A stretch of DNA of 64,000 nt from Pollenia angustigena (GCA_930367215.1 OV884060.1:204727253-204791252); one strand, 5' to 3'; positions 43,561 to 53,984 are shown, counted from the first letter of the stretch. The notes: generated by a model not told the origin, from the sequence alone. A program made the numbers and translations.

Positions 43561-44006
43561 AAAAACTAGGTGAAACAATGTTATTCCAATGTTTAAAAAA
43601 CTTACTGTACTGTTCGTATCTAAATAAATTACATTTAGCAAGAACCTTTTTTATGTTAAATGCGTTTCACCGCTTCTAGAGCCGCTAAACTTGTCCTAAT
43701 TTTTAATAAAATTTTACAAGAAAAATTTAACTTAATTCATGTACTAGGAAAAAAAATATTACAAATTTTTTTTAAAGAAGTACCACAATTTTTAAGTTAG
43801 TATTTGGTAAAAAAGATATTCTTCTTTGGTATGAGCCCACACTTTATTTAAAGTATATACTATTATGCTCTGGATGAATCTTAAAAAATTGTTGTCGTAA
43901 CTGAAAAAAAGCTAAAAGAAAAGTTTTTGATGGACAAATAAAGAAACTGAGTGAATTCTTTCTGCAAGTTTCTCTGCCGTTTAATAAACCAAGTGTCCGC
44001 CATTAA

Positions 44007-44311
44007 ATGATGAAACAGAACTGAGTCTTCAACTTCAGGCAAAAATTTTAAGGCCCATAATTAAAACGTCGGCAGTAACTTCAAATTCTCTCTCATTTCT
44101 TTCGTTTTCTTTTGTTCTTATTTTTCTTTGTTTACAAAATGTATGAAATTGAATGAAAGTATGGTAGCATTGTTAAGAGAATAAGTGTTAAGAGAATATG
44201 TGAGAGCATTAGAAAAATAAAATTGATTTTATTTCTCGACCGCATTCTCTGGCATAATTTTATGTCAAACTGCATGTAAAAAAACGTTCAGCCCCAGTTC
44301 TGTTTCATCAT
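44007..44311. mobile_element. MITE with TAA target duplication, ATGATGAAACAGAACTG ends
   Basis: Perfect 17-bp TIR ATGATGAAACAGAACTG. TAA flanks at 44004-44006 and 44312-44314. 305 bp, no ORF. Confidence 0.85.
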
Positions 44312-44314
44312 TAA

Positions 44315-44868
44315 GAATCAAAAGAGAAACTAACAACATTTTAGTTCTAACTTAGAGATAAATGATCTTTTTTAGAGGCCCGAAACGCATTTATTATTTT
44401 TTATAATTTAGTAATTTAGATTAAAAGCTATAAATATTTTTCTGTACGATAAAATTATCCTATTTTCTTTGTACTATGCTTAACGTTCTAAAGAAATAAA
44501 CTGCAAGAAAATCTCTACCGTTATTAGACATTATTATATAGCCGTAAAAGAACGCAGGTTGTTTTTGCAAAAAAAATGAAAATCGTCAAAATTTACTTTA
44601 AATTTAAAAAAAAACTAAGTGCACCGTTTTTTCAGTTTTTTTTAAATAATATATGCTCCGTTGCCCTAACTATTGATGCAAAGAAAAAAATTTACCACAT
44701 TTTGAGTTAAAGTGTAATTTTTTGTGCTTTTTCGGAACACCAAATTGTATTTGATTTTTATATTTTTTTATGAAATTTAATTAAGAAATATTTAAATTGT
44801 TTGTATCCTTGCTAGAATTTTAAAACAAATTAAGTACATCAACTTTAACATTATATTTAGACTAGCTT
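44315..44868. other. Intron DNA, nothing recognised
   Basis: AT-rich, without supported elements. Confidence 0.35.
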
Positions 44869-44869
44869 A

Positions 44870-46975
44870 ACCCGGTGCGCTTCGCTACACTGCTTTAACC
44901 ACTTCTTCAGTTGAGAGATATTCAATATATTCATCCTATGGAAGGTTTTCTCCCTGCGCCTTCCCGCTTTATTTTTATTTTTAAAAGTGTAGTATACCAT
45001 AGGAGTGACTTCTACTAAGTTTGAACATTCTTACTTAAACAGTTCTTAAGATATGCGATATTAAACATTGGCGTCCTATGGGGGGTAACATTTCCCCGCT
45101 GTTATTTTATTTCAATTTTGGGGTTCAGAAGATCATACTACAAAAAGTTCAACAAAATGAGTGCAGCGGCTCTAAATTATATTTCTATCTATGAGGGGTA
45201 CTGCTCCTCCTCTGTCTACCCCGCCCATTTCTATATTGAAATATAAAGTTTGCCATAATAGTAGCTTTAACCACGTTTGAAGACTCTCCCTTTAATAGTT
45301 CTTCATTTGAGCTATATTTAATATATGCATCCTAAGGGAGGTATTTCCGCCCTGCGCCTTCCCGCTTTATTTTTATTTTCAATAGTGTAGTGTACCATAA
45401 GAGTGACTTCTACAAAGTTTGAACATTCTCCCTATAACAGGTCTTAAGATATGCGATATTAAACATTGGCGTCCTATGGTGGGTACCACTTCCCCAGCTG
45501 CTATTTTATTTGAATTTTTGGACGCAGAATATCCTACTACCAAAAGTTCAACAAAATGCGTGCAGCGGCTCTTAATTATATTTCTATCTAAGAGGGTTAC
45601 TGCTCCTCCTCTACCAACCCCGCCCATTTTTATATTGATATTTATAGTTTACCATAATTGTAGCTTTAACCACGTTTGAAGACTCTCCCTTTGATAGTTC
45701 TTCAGTTGAGCGATATTTAATATATGCATCCTATTTTTATTTTCAGTAGTGTAATATACCATAAGAGTGACTTCTACAAAGTTTGAACATTCTCACTATA
45801 ACAGTTCTCAAGATATGCGATATTAAACATTAGCGTGCTATGGGGGGAACCACTTCCCCCGCTGCTATTTTGTTTCAATTTTGGGGCTTAGAAGATCCTA
45901 CTACCAAAAGCTCAACAAATTGCTTGCAGCGGCTCTTATTAATATGTCTTCTATGAGGAGTACTGCTCCTCCCCTGTCTCTCCCGCCCATTTTTATATTG
46001 AAATTTATAGTTTACTATAATAGTAGCTTTAACCACGTTTTAAGACTCTCCCTTTTAAAGTTCTTCAGTTGAGCGATATTTAATGTATGCATCCTCTGGG
46101 AGGTATTTCCCCCCTGCGCCTACCCGCTTTATTTTTATTTTCAAAAGTGTAGTATACCATAAGAGTGAGTTCTAGAAAGTTTAAACATTCTCACAATTAC
46201 AGTTCTTAAGATATGCTATGTTAAACATTGGCGTCCTATGGGGAAAACCACTTGCCCCGCTGCTACTTTATTTCAATTTCGGGGCTCAGAAGATCGTACT
46301 ACCAAAAGTTCAACAAAATGCGTTCAGCGGCTCTTATTAATATGTCTTCTATGAGGAGTACTGCTCCTCCCCTGTCTCTCCCGCCCATTTTTATATTGAA
46401 GTTTATAGTTTACTATAATAGTAGCTTTAACCACGTTTTAAGACTCTCCCTTTAAAAGTTCTTCAGTTGAGCGATATTTAATGTATGCATCCTCTGGGAG
46501 GTATTTCCCCCCTGCGCCTACCCGCTTTATTTTTATTTTCAAAAGTGTAGTATACCATAAGAGTGACTTCTAGAAAGTTTGAACATTCTCACTATTACAG
46601 TTCTTAAGATATGCGATGTTAAACATTGGCGTCCTATGGGGGATTCCAATACCCCCGCTGCTATTTTATTTCAATTTCGGGGCTCAGAAGATCCTACTAC
46701 AAAAAGTTCAGCAACATGCGTCCAGCGGCTCTTAAGATATGCGAAAATTAATATTGGCATCCTATGGGGGGTACCAATTCCATTGCCCCTATCGAAAAAA
46801 TAAGTAGCCTATTTTATTTTTAGGGCTCACGTGATGTTACTGTAAAAATTTCAGGAAAATCGGTACAGTAGTTTCGGAGTCTATAAAGCGACAAACAAAC
46901 AAACATACAAACATTTTTCATTTTTATATATATATATAGATAGAAGAAGAAGATAGATAGATAGATAGATTTGGC
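44870..46975 (+). repeat. Interspersed repeat with about 400-bp tandem units
   Basis: Starts TTAACCCGGTGCGCTTCGCT and ends AAAATCGGTACAGTAGTTTC, AAAGCGACAAACAAACAAAC, then TATATA and GATAGATAG microsatellites. Between them a unit of roughly 400 bp is repeated four to five times (for example TGCATCC blocks at about 45326, 45727, 46089 and 46489). Related copies are at 55487-58556 and, inverted, from 63237 to the window end. A tail of simple repeats suggests target-primed retroposition, but no RT is present. The family is unnamed. Confidence 0.75.
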
Positions 46976-47192
46976 AGTTTTCAACAATTCAACATAAAAA
47001 GTGTTGCCGAATTACATTTTTATAAAAAGGAGATATGGGAGGTACATGAATTTTTTTTTGACGGAATTTTTTCAAAACTTGAAATTTGGTTTGTTATTAT
47101 CATATATACCTCCATGCAAAATATTATTAGTCTAGGTCAACTCCTTCTATTTATGCACAATGTTGTTCTACATCAAAGTATTGTGCGCCGGG

Positions 47193-47772
47193 GTTCCACA
47201 TAACTATTATCATACTGAACCATTTTTGCTGGATTTCATTTCCAAACTGCTTAAAATAACTTGAAGCAATTTGAAACCAATATTGTTCTTTTTTTCTTTT
47301 TTTTTTTTGTTCGAAATTGAGCGTGTTTTCAACAGACGGACAGACAGACGGACATGGCTAAATCGACTCATACCCAATGGAACTAATGGAACATTAAAAA
47401 ATATGAGCGCACTATTATGCGCTACGCAATATGACATACAGAGATGCAGTAAAGTAAGTGAAGGACTCCTTACAAGCTTCATAAAAGAAAAAATAATATT
47501 TCAAGTGCCACGGAATTCCCTTACTACGAAGTAGGCTTGTAAGAGAGAATAACTGTCAAAAAACATTCATATATTTTTATATGCGTTGAATAAAGCGCAT
47601 GTATTGCTTCAAAGTGGGAGCTCGTAATATAAAATTCATGTTTTCCTTAAGCGGTATGGTAAGCGAAACTCTTACATTTCTCCCTTTCAGACCTGCTTCG
47701 TTTGAAGCTGAACTTTTTATTGGGTAATTATCCAAGCATAAAGTTTCACACGGAATGACAAACTTACAAACG
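47193..47772 (-). mobile_element. HINE-like repeat, first subfamily, truncated and split by a MITE
   Basis: GGTTCCACATAACTATTATC, CTGGATTTCATTTCCAAACT, GAGCGTGTTTTCAACAGACG and GACATGGCTAAATCGACT match copies A and C. The sequence resumes as AAGTTTCACACGGAATGACA after the inserted MITE. Confidence 0.7.
47373..47748. mobile_element. MITE with CCCAAT ends, copy 1
   Basis: Inserted in the HINE sequence after AAATCGACT. The ends are ACCCAATGG and TTTTTATTGGGT. The interior (TGCGCTACGCAATATGACAT, CAAGTGCCACGGAATTCCCT) is shared with 50593-51014. Confidence 0.7.
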
Positions 47773-48405
47773 TATTCATAATGAAATTAGCACAAAGTTT
47801 ATTCATAATACACTTACCAAGCTCCGGCTAACGATTTGTAAAAACTCTTGTTAACGAGCTGCCAAACGTTTGCCAACTTTTTAAAAACAGCCGTTAATTG
47901 TTAAACAGTTTTGTTTGTTTTTTTAATTTACTGTTTTAATTTATTTTAATTTAAAAAACTTTTTAAAGTTTTGTATTTTTATAATGTGGCATCATTAAAA
48001 TTCAGAAATTTAAAAAAAATGCTTTAAATCGAAAGAAACTCATTTATTCTTAAAATTGTTTTGATCGAAATATGCTTAAATAAATATTTCGTCGGCTTAA
48101 TATGCAAACCTGCTAAATCCACTTTTTAAGTAAATTGAGATTTTGATGCCGTGTGGTAGAGAAATTTACACCTCGTCGACCACCATTTAGTTTTTCTTCA
48201 ATTTAAGTTTTGAAGTGTGTAAAACCAACTACTATATTTTTCAAGCAGCACATAGACAAAAAAAATGTTTTTAATCCAAATTTTCAATATTTTTAATCAG
48301 GCTTAAGTTCATCAAATTTAATTTTCATTAAATTATTTTTATGAAGAAAGGAATTTTACAACATGAAAATTAATTTAAATTGTTATTGACAATCATTCAT
48401 TCTTG

Positions 48406-48485
48406 ACTGACCTGAGATTCGAACCCAGGCGGCTGGTTACCCTGACATGTTTCGATCGCTATCACTCGATCTCCTCAGAGGGATT
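48406..48485 (-). repeat. tRNA-related SINE head, copy 1
   Basis: On the - strand: GAGGAGATCGAGTGATAGCG (A-box-like), then 30-40 bp, then CCTGGGTTCGAATCTCAGG with a canonical B box and a T-arm-like stem. It is followed by a body ending AATTCCTTTCTTCAT. Too diverged to be a functional tRNA gene. Confidence 0.65.
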
Positions 48486-48973
48486 TGCCGTCTTGCACTC
48501 GCAGCCATCGACGACTGCTGACGTCAATAGTCAAACATCAATGCTTAAACCAAATTGTATTTTAACCTTTGGTAGATCGAAATATGCTTTTCTGAATGAT
48601 TATCCATTTTTAATTGATTTTACATGTTTTTCCTTTACCTCTGTTTTTTCGTACTTTTTGTCAAGAATTCTTCTTGAAGTCCAAAGTACATTTTTGTTTT
48701 TTCATGTTTTTGTCTTTCTTTTTCTTGTTGACCTTTTTCGGCACAACTTGAAGGACAAATGTACACATAGAGCTCGTGCCTTAGCTTTAACAATAATTAG
48801 TATTGTGGTAATTTTGTTGAACTATTTATGGTTTTTAGTCCAAATTTTCAATATTTTCAATCAGGTTTAAGTTCATCAAATTTAATTTTCATTAAATTAT
48901 TTTTATGAAGAAAGGAATTTCACAACATGAACACTAATTAAAATTGTTATTGATAATCTTTCATTCTTGACTG

Positions 48974-49048
48974 ACCTGAGATTCGAACCCAGGCGGCTGG
49001 TTACCCTAACATGTTTCGATCGCTACCACTCGATCTCCTCAGAGGAGA
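48974..49048 (-). repeat. tRNA-related SINE head, copy 2
   Basis: Same module as 48406-48485 with few differences (ACCTGAGATTCGAACCCAGG on the + strand), in the second, truncated tandem unit. Confidence 0.65.
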
Positions 49049-49105
49049 TCTCCTGTAAAATGTGTTGAAGCGGAGTTAGCAGGTTTGCGTATTAAGCTGA
49101 CGATC

Positions 49106-49560
49106 TATCATCTTGTGGTTTCTTTTTTCTCTAAATTATACTATAAAAGGGAATTACTCTCTTTCATAATTGACTATTAAATTTAACAAACGTTTATTAA
49201 GAAAAATTTTCAAAGAAAATTTGTTTTGTAAACCTTAATAATATAAAAAATATTTTTATGAAAACAACAATATGTTTTATGTTAACCCGGTATACAAATA
49301 ATTTACGAAAGCGTGACAAGTGAGTTTTCAAAATTTTATTGATGTCAAGTTTTATAAAATGGATTTGGATTTAATTTATCCAACAATCCAATGAATTAAG
49401 TGTTGTAGAGCTGAATGGGAAACTAAAAATGTAATAGGTATTCTGGGAGCCCTGTCCTTAATCTGGCCGTAAGTTGAAGACAGCAAGGTTTACACATAAT
49501 CAGAAGTCATTAAGCCTGTTAGGTTAGCTTCTATAGGCAGTGATCTAAGAAATAAGTAAG
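49106..49560. other. Intron DNA, nothing recognised
   Basis: AT-rich, no supported element. Confidence 0.35.
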
Positions 49561-49566
49561 AAATAA

Positions 49567-49645
49567 GTGCTCCGGTAGGCTAGCTGGTAGTGAGCTAATC
49601 TATCAGTGCCAGGGTTGCGGGTTCGATTTCCGCTAGAGACTTTGG
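49567..49645 (+). repeat. tRNA-like sequence (D-arm and T-arm), not a functional tRNA
   Basis: AGCTGGTAGTGAGCT forms a D-arm and GCGGGTTCGATTTCCGC a T-arm with a B box. The anticodon arm does not pair and the acceptor stem is poor. Probably a tRNA-derived SINE head, lying at the 3' edge of a LINE relic in opposite orientation. Confidence 0.5.
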
Positions 49646-49649
49646 TTTC

Positions 49650-50230
49650 TTCCCTGCTTCACCACCAGCTTAGAGAATTGAAAAATAAAAATAGTTCCTC
49701 TAAGTCCTTCAGATCTCAACCAATTCGTTTCCCTGATGAAAGAAAGATGCAACCTAAGCTCTAGATAGATTTTTCAAGAGGATAAGTACTAGTTTTTCCA
49801 GGTAGTTATCTCTCCCTAATGTTCTGAATTCACGGAAATTAGCAGAGAAAATAAAAAACATAGTTCCTCTTTCTCTTCGTCATGAAAACTTCTTTACTAG
49901 TCATACAATTTCCTACCCATTCTACACGCATTAGTCCTTACCAGCCAGAAATTACTGAGATCACTTTCCAAATTTGTTTGCTAATGAACATAAGTAAAGA
50001 GCTTGTTCTTCGTTTATCGTAGCTAGTCCACGAAGTCCTGGGAAAAGAAAGATCGCGCATCCACCCAAAGTTAACAAGTTCATAAGACTCACACAGATTA
50101 AGTGACTTGAAGTGAGCCATTGAAAAGACAATGAAGTGGTTTAAAAATCTGTCATCCAGAAGATCACCTAGTTAGGCAAGCGGATCTGCTATCTGGTACC
50201 CTGGCAGGCCGTATGCCCTATAATTGATAT
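49650..50230 (-). pseudogene. LINE C-terminal relic with RNase H-like tail
   Basis: On the - strand GYQIADPLA is followed later by WTSYDKRRTSSLLMFISKQI, WKVISVISG, then in the next frame WLVRTNACRMGRKLYD and a degraded HDEEKEEL region, ending DLKDLEELFLFFNSLSWW. This order (RNase H end, then a KRRT-LL-ISxxITGHWL-like box, then a Cys/His-type tail) is typical of LINE ORF2 C-termini that carry an RNase H domain. Several stops and frameshifts. No RT core. Confidence 0.65.
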
Positions 50231-50239
50231 TAGCGTTTC

Positions 50240-50592
50240 ACTCTACTAATGCGCAATATCATTTAAAGACATCCGACATTTTGCGTTAAGCGAGTTGCTT
50301 TATACTGATCTAACGTGATGGGGACGTTACTCTCGAATGTTGCGCATTCTCATTTAAAGATTTCCGACATTCGGCGTTATGCGTGTTGGTTGATCTTGAT
50401 TTCAGTTGTGCCAAGCAACTTATGGTTTCCGCGCCAAATTTTCTTTTTATGTTGCCATTGACGGTAGACGGCTTTCAAGTTCAACTTTATTTGGTATTCA
50501 TTTATTTTCTCGGAATGTCGTTCGAAGCCACCTGATACGATACACTATCCAATATATCTTGAACATATTTGGTTTTTTGTATATCCGATGAT
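50240..50592. repeat. Imperfect direct repeat of about 90 bp
   Basis: GCGCAATATCATTTAAAGAC followed by ATCCGACATTTTGCGTTAAG at about 50250 recurs about 90 bp later as GCGCATTCTCATTTAAAGAT and TTCCGACATTCGGCGTTATG. Function and family unknown. Confidence 0.5.
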
Positions 50593-51014
50593 CCCAATAA
50601 AAAATTTTATAATTTTACGAAGCACTTATGGTACATTTAAAAAAATAAGCGCAAACCTATGCGCTACGCAATAAGACATACAGAAATGCAGTAAAGTAAG
50701 TAAAAGAACTCTCAACAGTTTTTATAAAAAAAATAACATTTCAAGTGCCACGGCATTCCCTTACTACGAAGCCGGTTTGTAAGGGACAATACTAAAAAAT
50801 AACTGTATCAAAACATTCAGTGTGTAAAGCTGATCGTTACATCCAACAATTTTTATATGCGCTGAATAATTCGCTTTATGTGTCAAAAATGTATTGCTTC
50901 AAAGTGTGAAATCGCCATATTAAATCCATGTCTTTCGTTAGCGCAATGGTAAGCGAAACTTTTATGTTTCTCCCTCACAAACCTGCTTCGTTGTAAGCTC
51001 CATTTTTTATTGGG
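50593..51014. mobile_element. MITE with CCCAATAAAAAAT ends, copy 2
   Basis: The left end CCCAATAAAAAATTTTATAA and the inverse of the right end CCCAATAAAAAATGGAGC enclose 422 bp that match 47373-47748 over most of their length (ATGCGCTACGCAATAAGACA, CAAGTGCCACGGCATTCCCT). GAT/ATC flanks extend the palindrome. Confidence 0.75.
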
Positions 51015-51638
51015 ATCCTTCTGTTAAGATCCCTGATCCGTCAACTTTCCAGAAACAATTTTTTTGTGTGACATGATAGTGTTGTATTTCATGGCTAGAA
51101 GGATCTTCGTTTACATGCGCAGAATTTTGGCAGCTTTATACTTATCACTTGGTTTCAGTCAACAGAGGTAACCACTCTGAACTAGCGTTATTATCCACTG
51201 AATCGTCTTGTATATATCCAAAAGTGCAGCATTAAATACTGGTTAATAATACAAATTTATGATATTAAGTTTTCATTGAGCTGAAATCTCTTTTCGAAAT
51301 AAATTTTATTTAACTATTAAAGTAACCTTAAATTTTAATTAAACAAAATTAAATCAAAATATAAAACCCATTTTTAAAAAGTTAAAAAAAACACAGCATA
51401 AACCATTAAAAATGGACTTAATTTGCTAATATTAAGAAATAGTCTGTCACTCAAAATACCTGTGTTAAATATCCCAAGCTTTTTTAAATTTATTGAAATA
51501 ATTAAGCAGTTTTTTTAAATAGCACTTTTGAGTTGCATAATTTCCTTTGTTATGCAAAAAACAAAACAAAAAAAAACTACTTAAACACTTTTAATTTCTT
51601 TAATAAAATTTAGCCATTTATTGTTTATTTCTTAACAG
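51015..51638 (+). other. 3' end of intron 1
   Basis: AT-rich, no element recognised. It ends in a pyrimidine-rich stretch and the acceptor CTTAACAG. Confidence 0.5.
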
Positions 51639-51774
51639 ATTGTTTTGAGCGTGTCGCTTTGGAGGCCATGATACCATTTGAAAAGACATTTAGGACCGAA
51701 GACACCAATTCGTTGCGCATGTGCAGAGAGCGTTGTTTGCAAGAGGGTGACAAATGTCAATCAATTTCATTTGG
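51639..51774 (+). CDS. PAN-domain secreted protein, coding exon 2 (first half of PAN domain)
   Basis: Residues 43-88, starting DCFERVALEAMIPFEKTFRT and ending CLQEGDKCQSISFG. It holds Cys44, Cys71, Cys75 and Cys82. With Cys97 and Cys128 in exon 3 these make the six cysteines expected of a PAN/apple fold, in which the usual pairs would be 44-128, 71-97 and 75-82. PAN domains mediate extracellular protein or carbohydrate contacts. It is bounded by a clean acceptor (CTTAACAG) and donor (TTTGG, then GTAAGT), entering in phase 1 and leaving in phase 2. The next intron is 72 bp. Confidence 0.92.
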
Positions 51775-51846
51775 GTAAGTTGTATTTTCTATATTTCAAC
51801 ATTTAGTTAGTGATTACCTAATTCCAATAATTAACTTATTCAATAG

Positions 51847-53171
51847 AGTGCACCGGCGTGGAAATGGCACTTGTCAGTTGTCTATGGAAAAATATAAACT
51901 TGGCTCGCGACCTAATGGCGTTATATTTGATCCTGATTTTGATTTGTATGTTAGAAAAACAAATTGTTTTGATCTGGCAGACAATAACTTACAAGATCAT
52001 CCCTCTGATCATCTGGAGCAAACTAATGGCTATGGTTCAAGTTTGGCGCCTACAACTCCAGTTTTATTGCCAAGTAGACCTTCCGAGAGCACTTCCATCA
52101 TGCTGGCGGAACCTAGTCCTTCTGTTACAACAACTTTGCAGGAGGAGACTACAGGATATGTTGCACCAACAGCCAGCTACGGAGATCCCTCCACGATCCT
52201 AACACAAGGCCCTCCCACAACTTATGAACCCAGCACACAAAATATACCCTCTACTCCTTCCAGTAATGGAGACCGTTTGTATTTTTCTCAGGATATTTAT
52301 CCTTTATATAAATATCCTACTTTATATGAACCTAACTACCCATCACCTAATCAGGAGGTTTATATACCAGGAGGCTATGCGGCCAATGCTCAAGAAGTTG
52401 AAGATCATTTACGTCCTTCTTCGTATGATAGCAGTGTGAGACCTTCTCCGCTGCCGAACTATCATGGTCCCCCCAAACCTATATTTGGCTTGGGTTATGG
52501 CAACGGTTATGGCTATGGACAACCAGAGTCATATAATCCAGCAACTATAAGGCCCCAAGATTCAGGCTATTCACCGAATTCACATAGGCCCATAGATACA
52601 AACAGGGATTCTCCTAGACCTTCTGGATATGGACATAGTAACAGAGATCCCAATAGACTTTCCAGTTACGATAATGACAACAGAGATCGAGATCCTTTAA
52701 AACCTTCTGGTTATGATAACGCCACACCTTCCTCATCTTATTATCCCCGGCCAGATAATGGACAAAGCTCTTCAACTACTTATGGCAACAGACCTAATGG
52801 AGATCAAAATTCCCAACCACCTTATGGCTCGAGACCAAATACTGATTCCCCACCTTCTTATGGAGTACGCCCCATTAATGACCATAGCTCTCGACCTCCT
52901 TATGAGCCCGCACTGGATAACACTTACAGCTCTCCTTCTCCATATGGGCCTCCAAGACCTTCATCACAGCGTCCAGGTGATTTTATGGATTTGACTAATA
53001 GACCTGATGCTCCGGAAGGCACTGCTACCCCCTCAACTTATGGCCCTAGTTTTGATAATAATTATATGCGACGAAATGGCACTGCTGCCCCTAGACCTGG
53101 TAGTGGTAACAATGATGATAAGCATATTAATACTTACTTCAATCCGGAGGACTATTTAATGGGCAATAAGA
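51847..53171 (+). CDS. PAN-domain secreted protein, coding exon 3 (PAN end and low-complexity tail)
   Basis: After the AG of CAATAG the exon completes Gly88 and continues VHRRGNGTCQLSMEKYKLGS to DPDFDLYVRKTNCF, finishing the PAN domain at Cys128. The remaining roughly 400 residues have no further cysteine-rich domain and are rich in Pro, Ser, Tyr, Gly, Asn, Asp and Thr, with loose repeats of the type RPSGYG, SSYD and RPPYGxRPN (residues about 270-430) and several possible N-glycosylation sites. Such tails suit an extended extracellular-matrix or cuticle-associated protein. The exon ends GGCAATAAGA, then GTAAGT, in phase 1. Reading on without splicing hits a stop at 53195-53197, giving a shorter alternative end. 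I do not recognise a specific fly orthologue. PAN plus ZP-domain apical-matrix proteins are one possibility, with the ZP domain beyond the window. Confidence 0.93.
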
Positions 53172-53233
53172 GTAAGTCAATACATATTTTTAAATGACTT
53201 TAGAATTATTGTAATCCACCTGATTTATTTTAG

Positions 53234-53293
53234 AACGCCCTGGTTCCCTACAAGACAACAGACGTCCTGATTACAATCGGGGGCCAATGAAGG
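53234..53293 (+). CDS. PAN-domain secreted protein, coding exon 4 (short)
   Basis: 60 bp, entering in phase 1 after TTTATTTTAG and leaving in phase 1 before GTAAGTTG. Adds KRPGSLQDNRRPDYNRGPMK and the first base of the next codon. Same Pro/Arg/Asn-rich character as the end of exon 3, and the frame stays open across the 62-bp intron. At least 549 residues are encoded up to here. The next exon lies downstream of everything I can recognise, possibly beyond the window. Confidence 0.85.
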
Positions 53294-53511
53294 GTAAGTT
53301 GAAAAATATTTGTATTAAAATAAATATTTTTTAAATTTTGGGCAAAAATGGTAAAATGCTGAAAGCTGTATAAATTTGAGCTTAAAATAATAATGCTTAT
53401 GTATGTGCTTTATTTTAAATCAAAGCTTTCAAAGTTTCAAAAACTTTTGTTTAAGAGTCCATTGCTTTATCGTGAAATGATCGTGAAACATTTGAAATAA
53501 GGACTGAATAA
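53294..53511 (+). other. Start of intron 4
   Basis: Begins GTAAGTTG. AT-rich. The downstream sequence to the window end is interpreted as intron or 3' flank because no phase-compatible exon was found. Confidence 0.45.
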
Positions 53512-53731
53512 AAACAAGTAAGAGTGCTATATTCGGCTGTGCCGAATCTTATATACCCTTCACCATTGTGCGAGCAACTGGTAAATATTTTTTAAAATAA
53601 GAGACAACCGGTTTTGAACTTCGGTTTTCATAAGGGCCCAGAATATATATACTTTATAGGGTGTAGGATCAATATTGTAGAAATTTCAGTTATATATACC
53701 TTTTTTACCTTCGGTGAAGGGTATAAAAAGT
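53512..53731 (-). mobile_element. Short HINE-like repeat, second subfamily
   Basis: CAAGTAAGAGTGCTATATTC, hairpin ATTCGGCTGTGCCGAAT and TATACCCTTCACC at the left. ACCTTCGGTGAAGGGTATA at the right. Internal CAGAATATATATACTTTATA. About 220 bp. Confidence 0.75.
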
Positions 53732-53750
53732 TAAATTTTTTGGAATTCAG

Positions 53751-53981
53751 GGGTCTAATCACCGCATTCGATACTATCGTATCGAATAAACTATTGAATT
53801 TTTTTGCATACGATAGACACTGGCGTATCGAATGAAAACTCGATAAATGTAATGTCGAGTTACTCGATGTCGAATGCTTTTATTTCAAATTCAATACATT
53901 TCATTCGATATCGAGTTTCAAGACACCAAAATAAATCATTTCGATCAATTTTGCTCGATATCGTATGCAGTGATAAGACCC
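53751..53981. mobile_element. MITE with 3-bp CAG target duplication, GGGTCTWATCAC ends
   Basis: Ends GGGTCTAATCAC and (inverse) GGGTCTTATCACTGCAT. CAG at 53748-53750 and 53982-53984. A parallel uninterrupted sequence at about 54285-54300 (GGGGATTCAGTATTTCGGTT) has CAG once, which confirms the empty site. The interior has TCGATA/TATCG repeats. Confidence 0.88.
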
Positions 53982-53984
53982 CAG

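Larger units (their letters stand above)
48089..49105. mobile_element. TIR element enclosing tandem tRNA-related repeats
   Basis: The left terminus CGTCGGCTTAATATGCAAAC and the inverse of the right one CGTCAGCTTAATACGCAAAC both continue CTGCTAAMTCCRCTT. Between them lies a tandem duplication of a roughly 570-bp unit (start near 48266, restart near 48835), each with a tRNA-like module. The second unit is truncated. No target duplication is clear. Confidence 0.65.
29490..51638 (+). other. 22.1-kb intron 1 of the PAN-domain gene, filled with transposons
   Basis: Starts GTAAGT after exon 1 and ends with a pyrimidine-rich tract and CTTAACAG before exon 2. It contains the foldback elements, hAT copy 2, HINE copies, mariner copy 3, LINE fragments, tRNA-related repeats and MITEs listed separately. 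No other host exon was recognised in it. Unassigned parts larger than 300 bp are noted individually. Confidence 0.7.

Noticed and set aside
45419..46455. Several similar 60-90-codon frames (for example SMRSTAPPLSLPPIFILKF)
   Set aside because: They repeat because the roughly 400-bp repeat unit is tandemly duplicated. They occur in both strands and copies with frequent stops.
48403..48870. 155-codon open frame on the + strand
   Set aside because: It runs antisense through the tRNA-related repeat. A repeat copy explains it and no protein domain is visible.
49567..49645. Functional tRNA gene
   Set aside because: D-arm and T-arm are present, but the anticodon arm and acceptor stem do not pair. 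It fits a SINE head better.
51858..52994. Alternative-frame open frames overlapping exon 3
   Set aside because: Shadows of the genuine exon 3 reading frame, caused by its biased Pro/Ser/Tyr codon composition.
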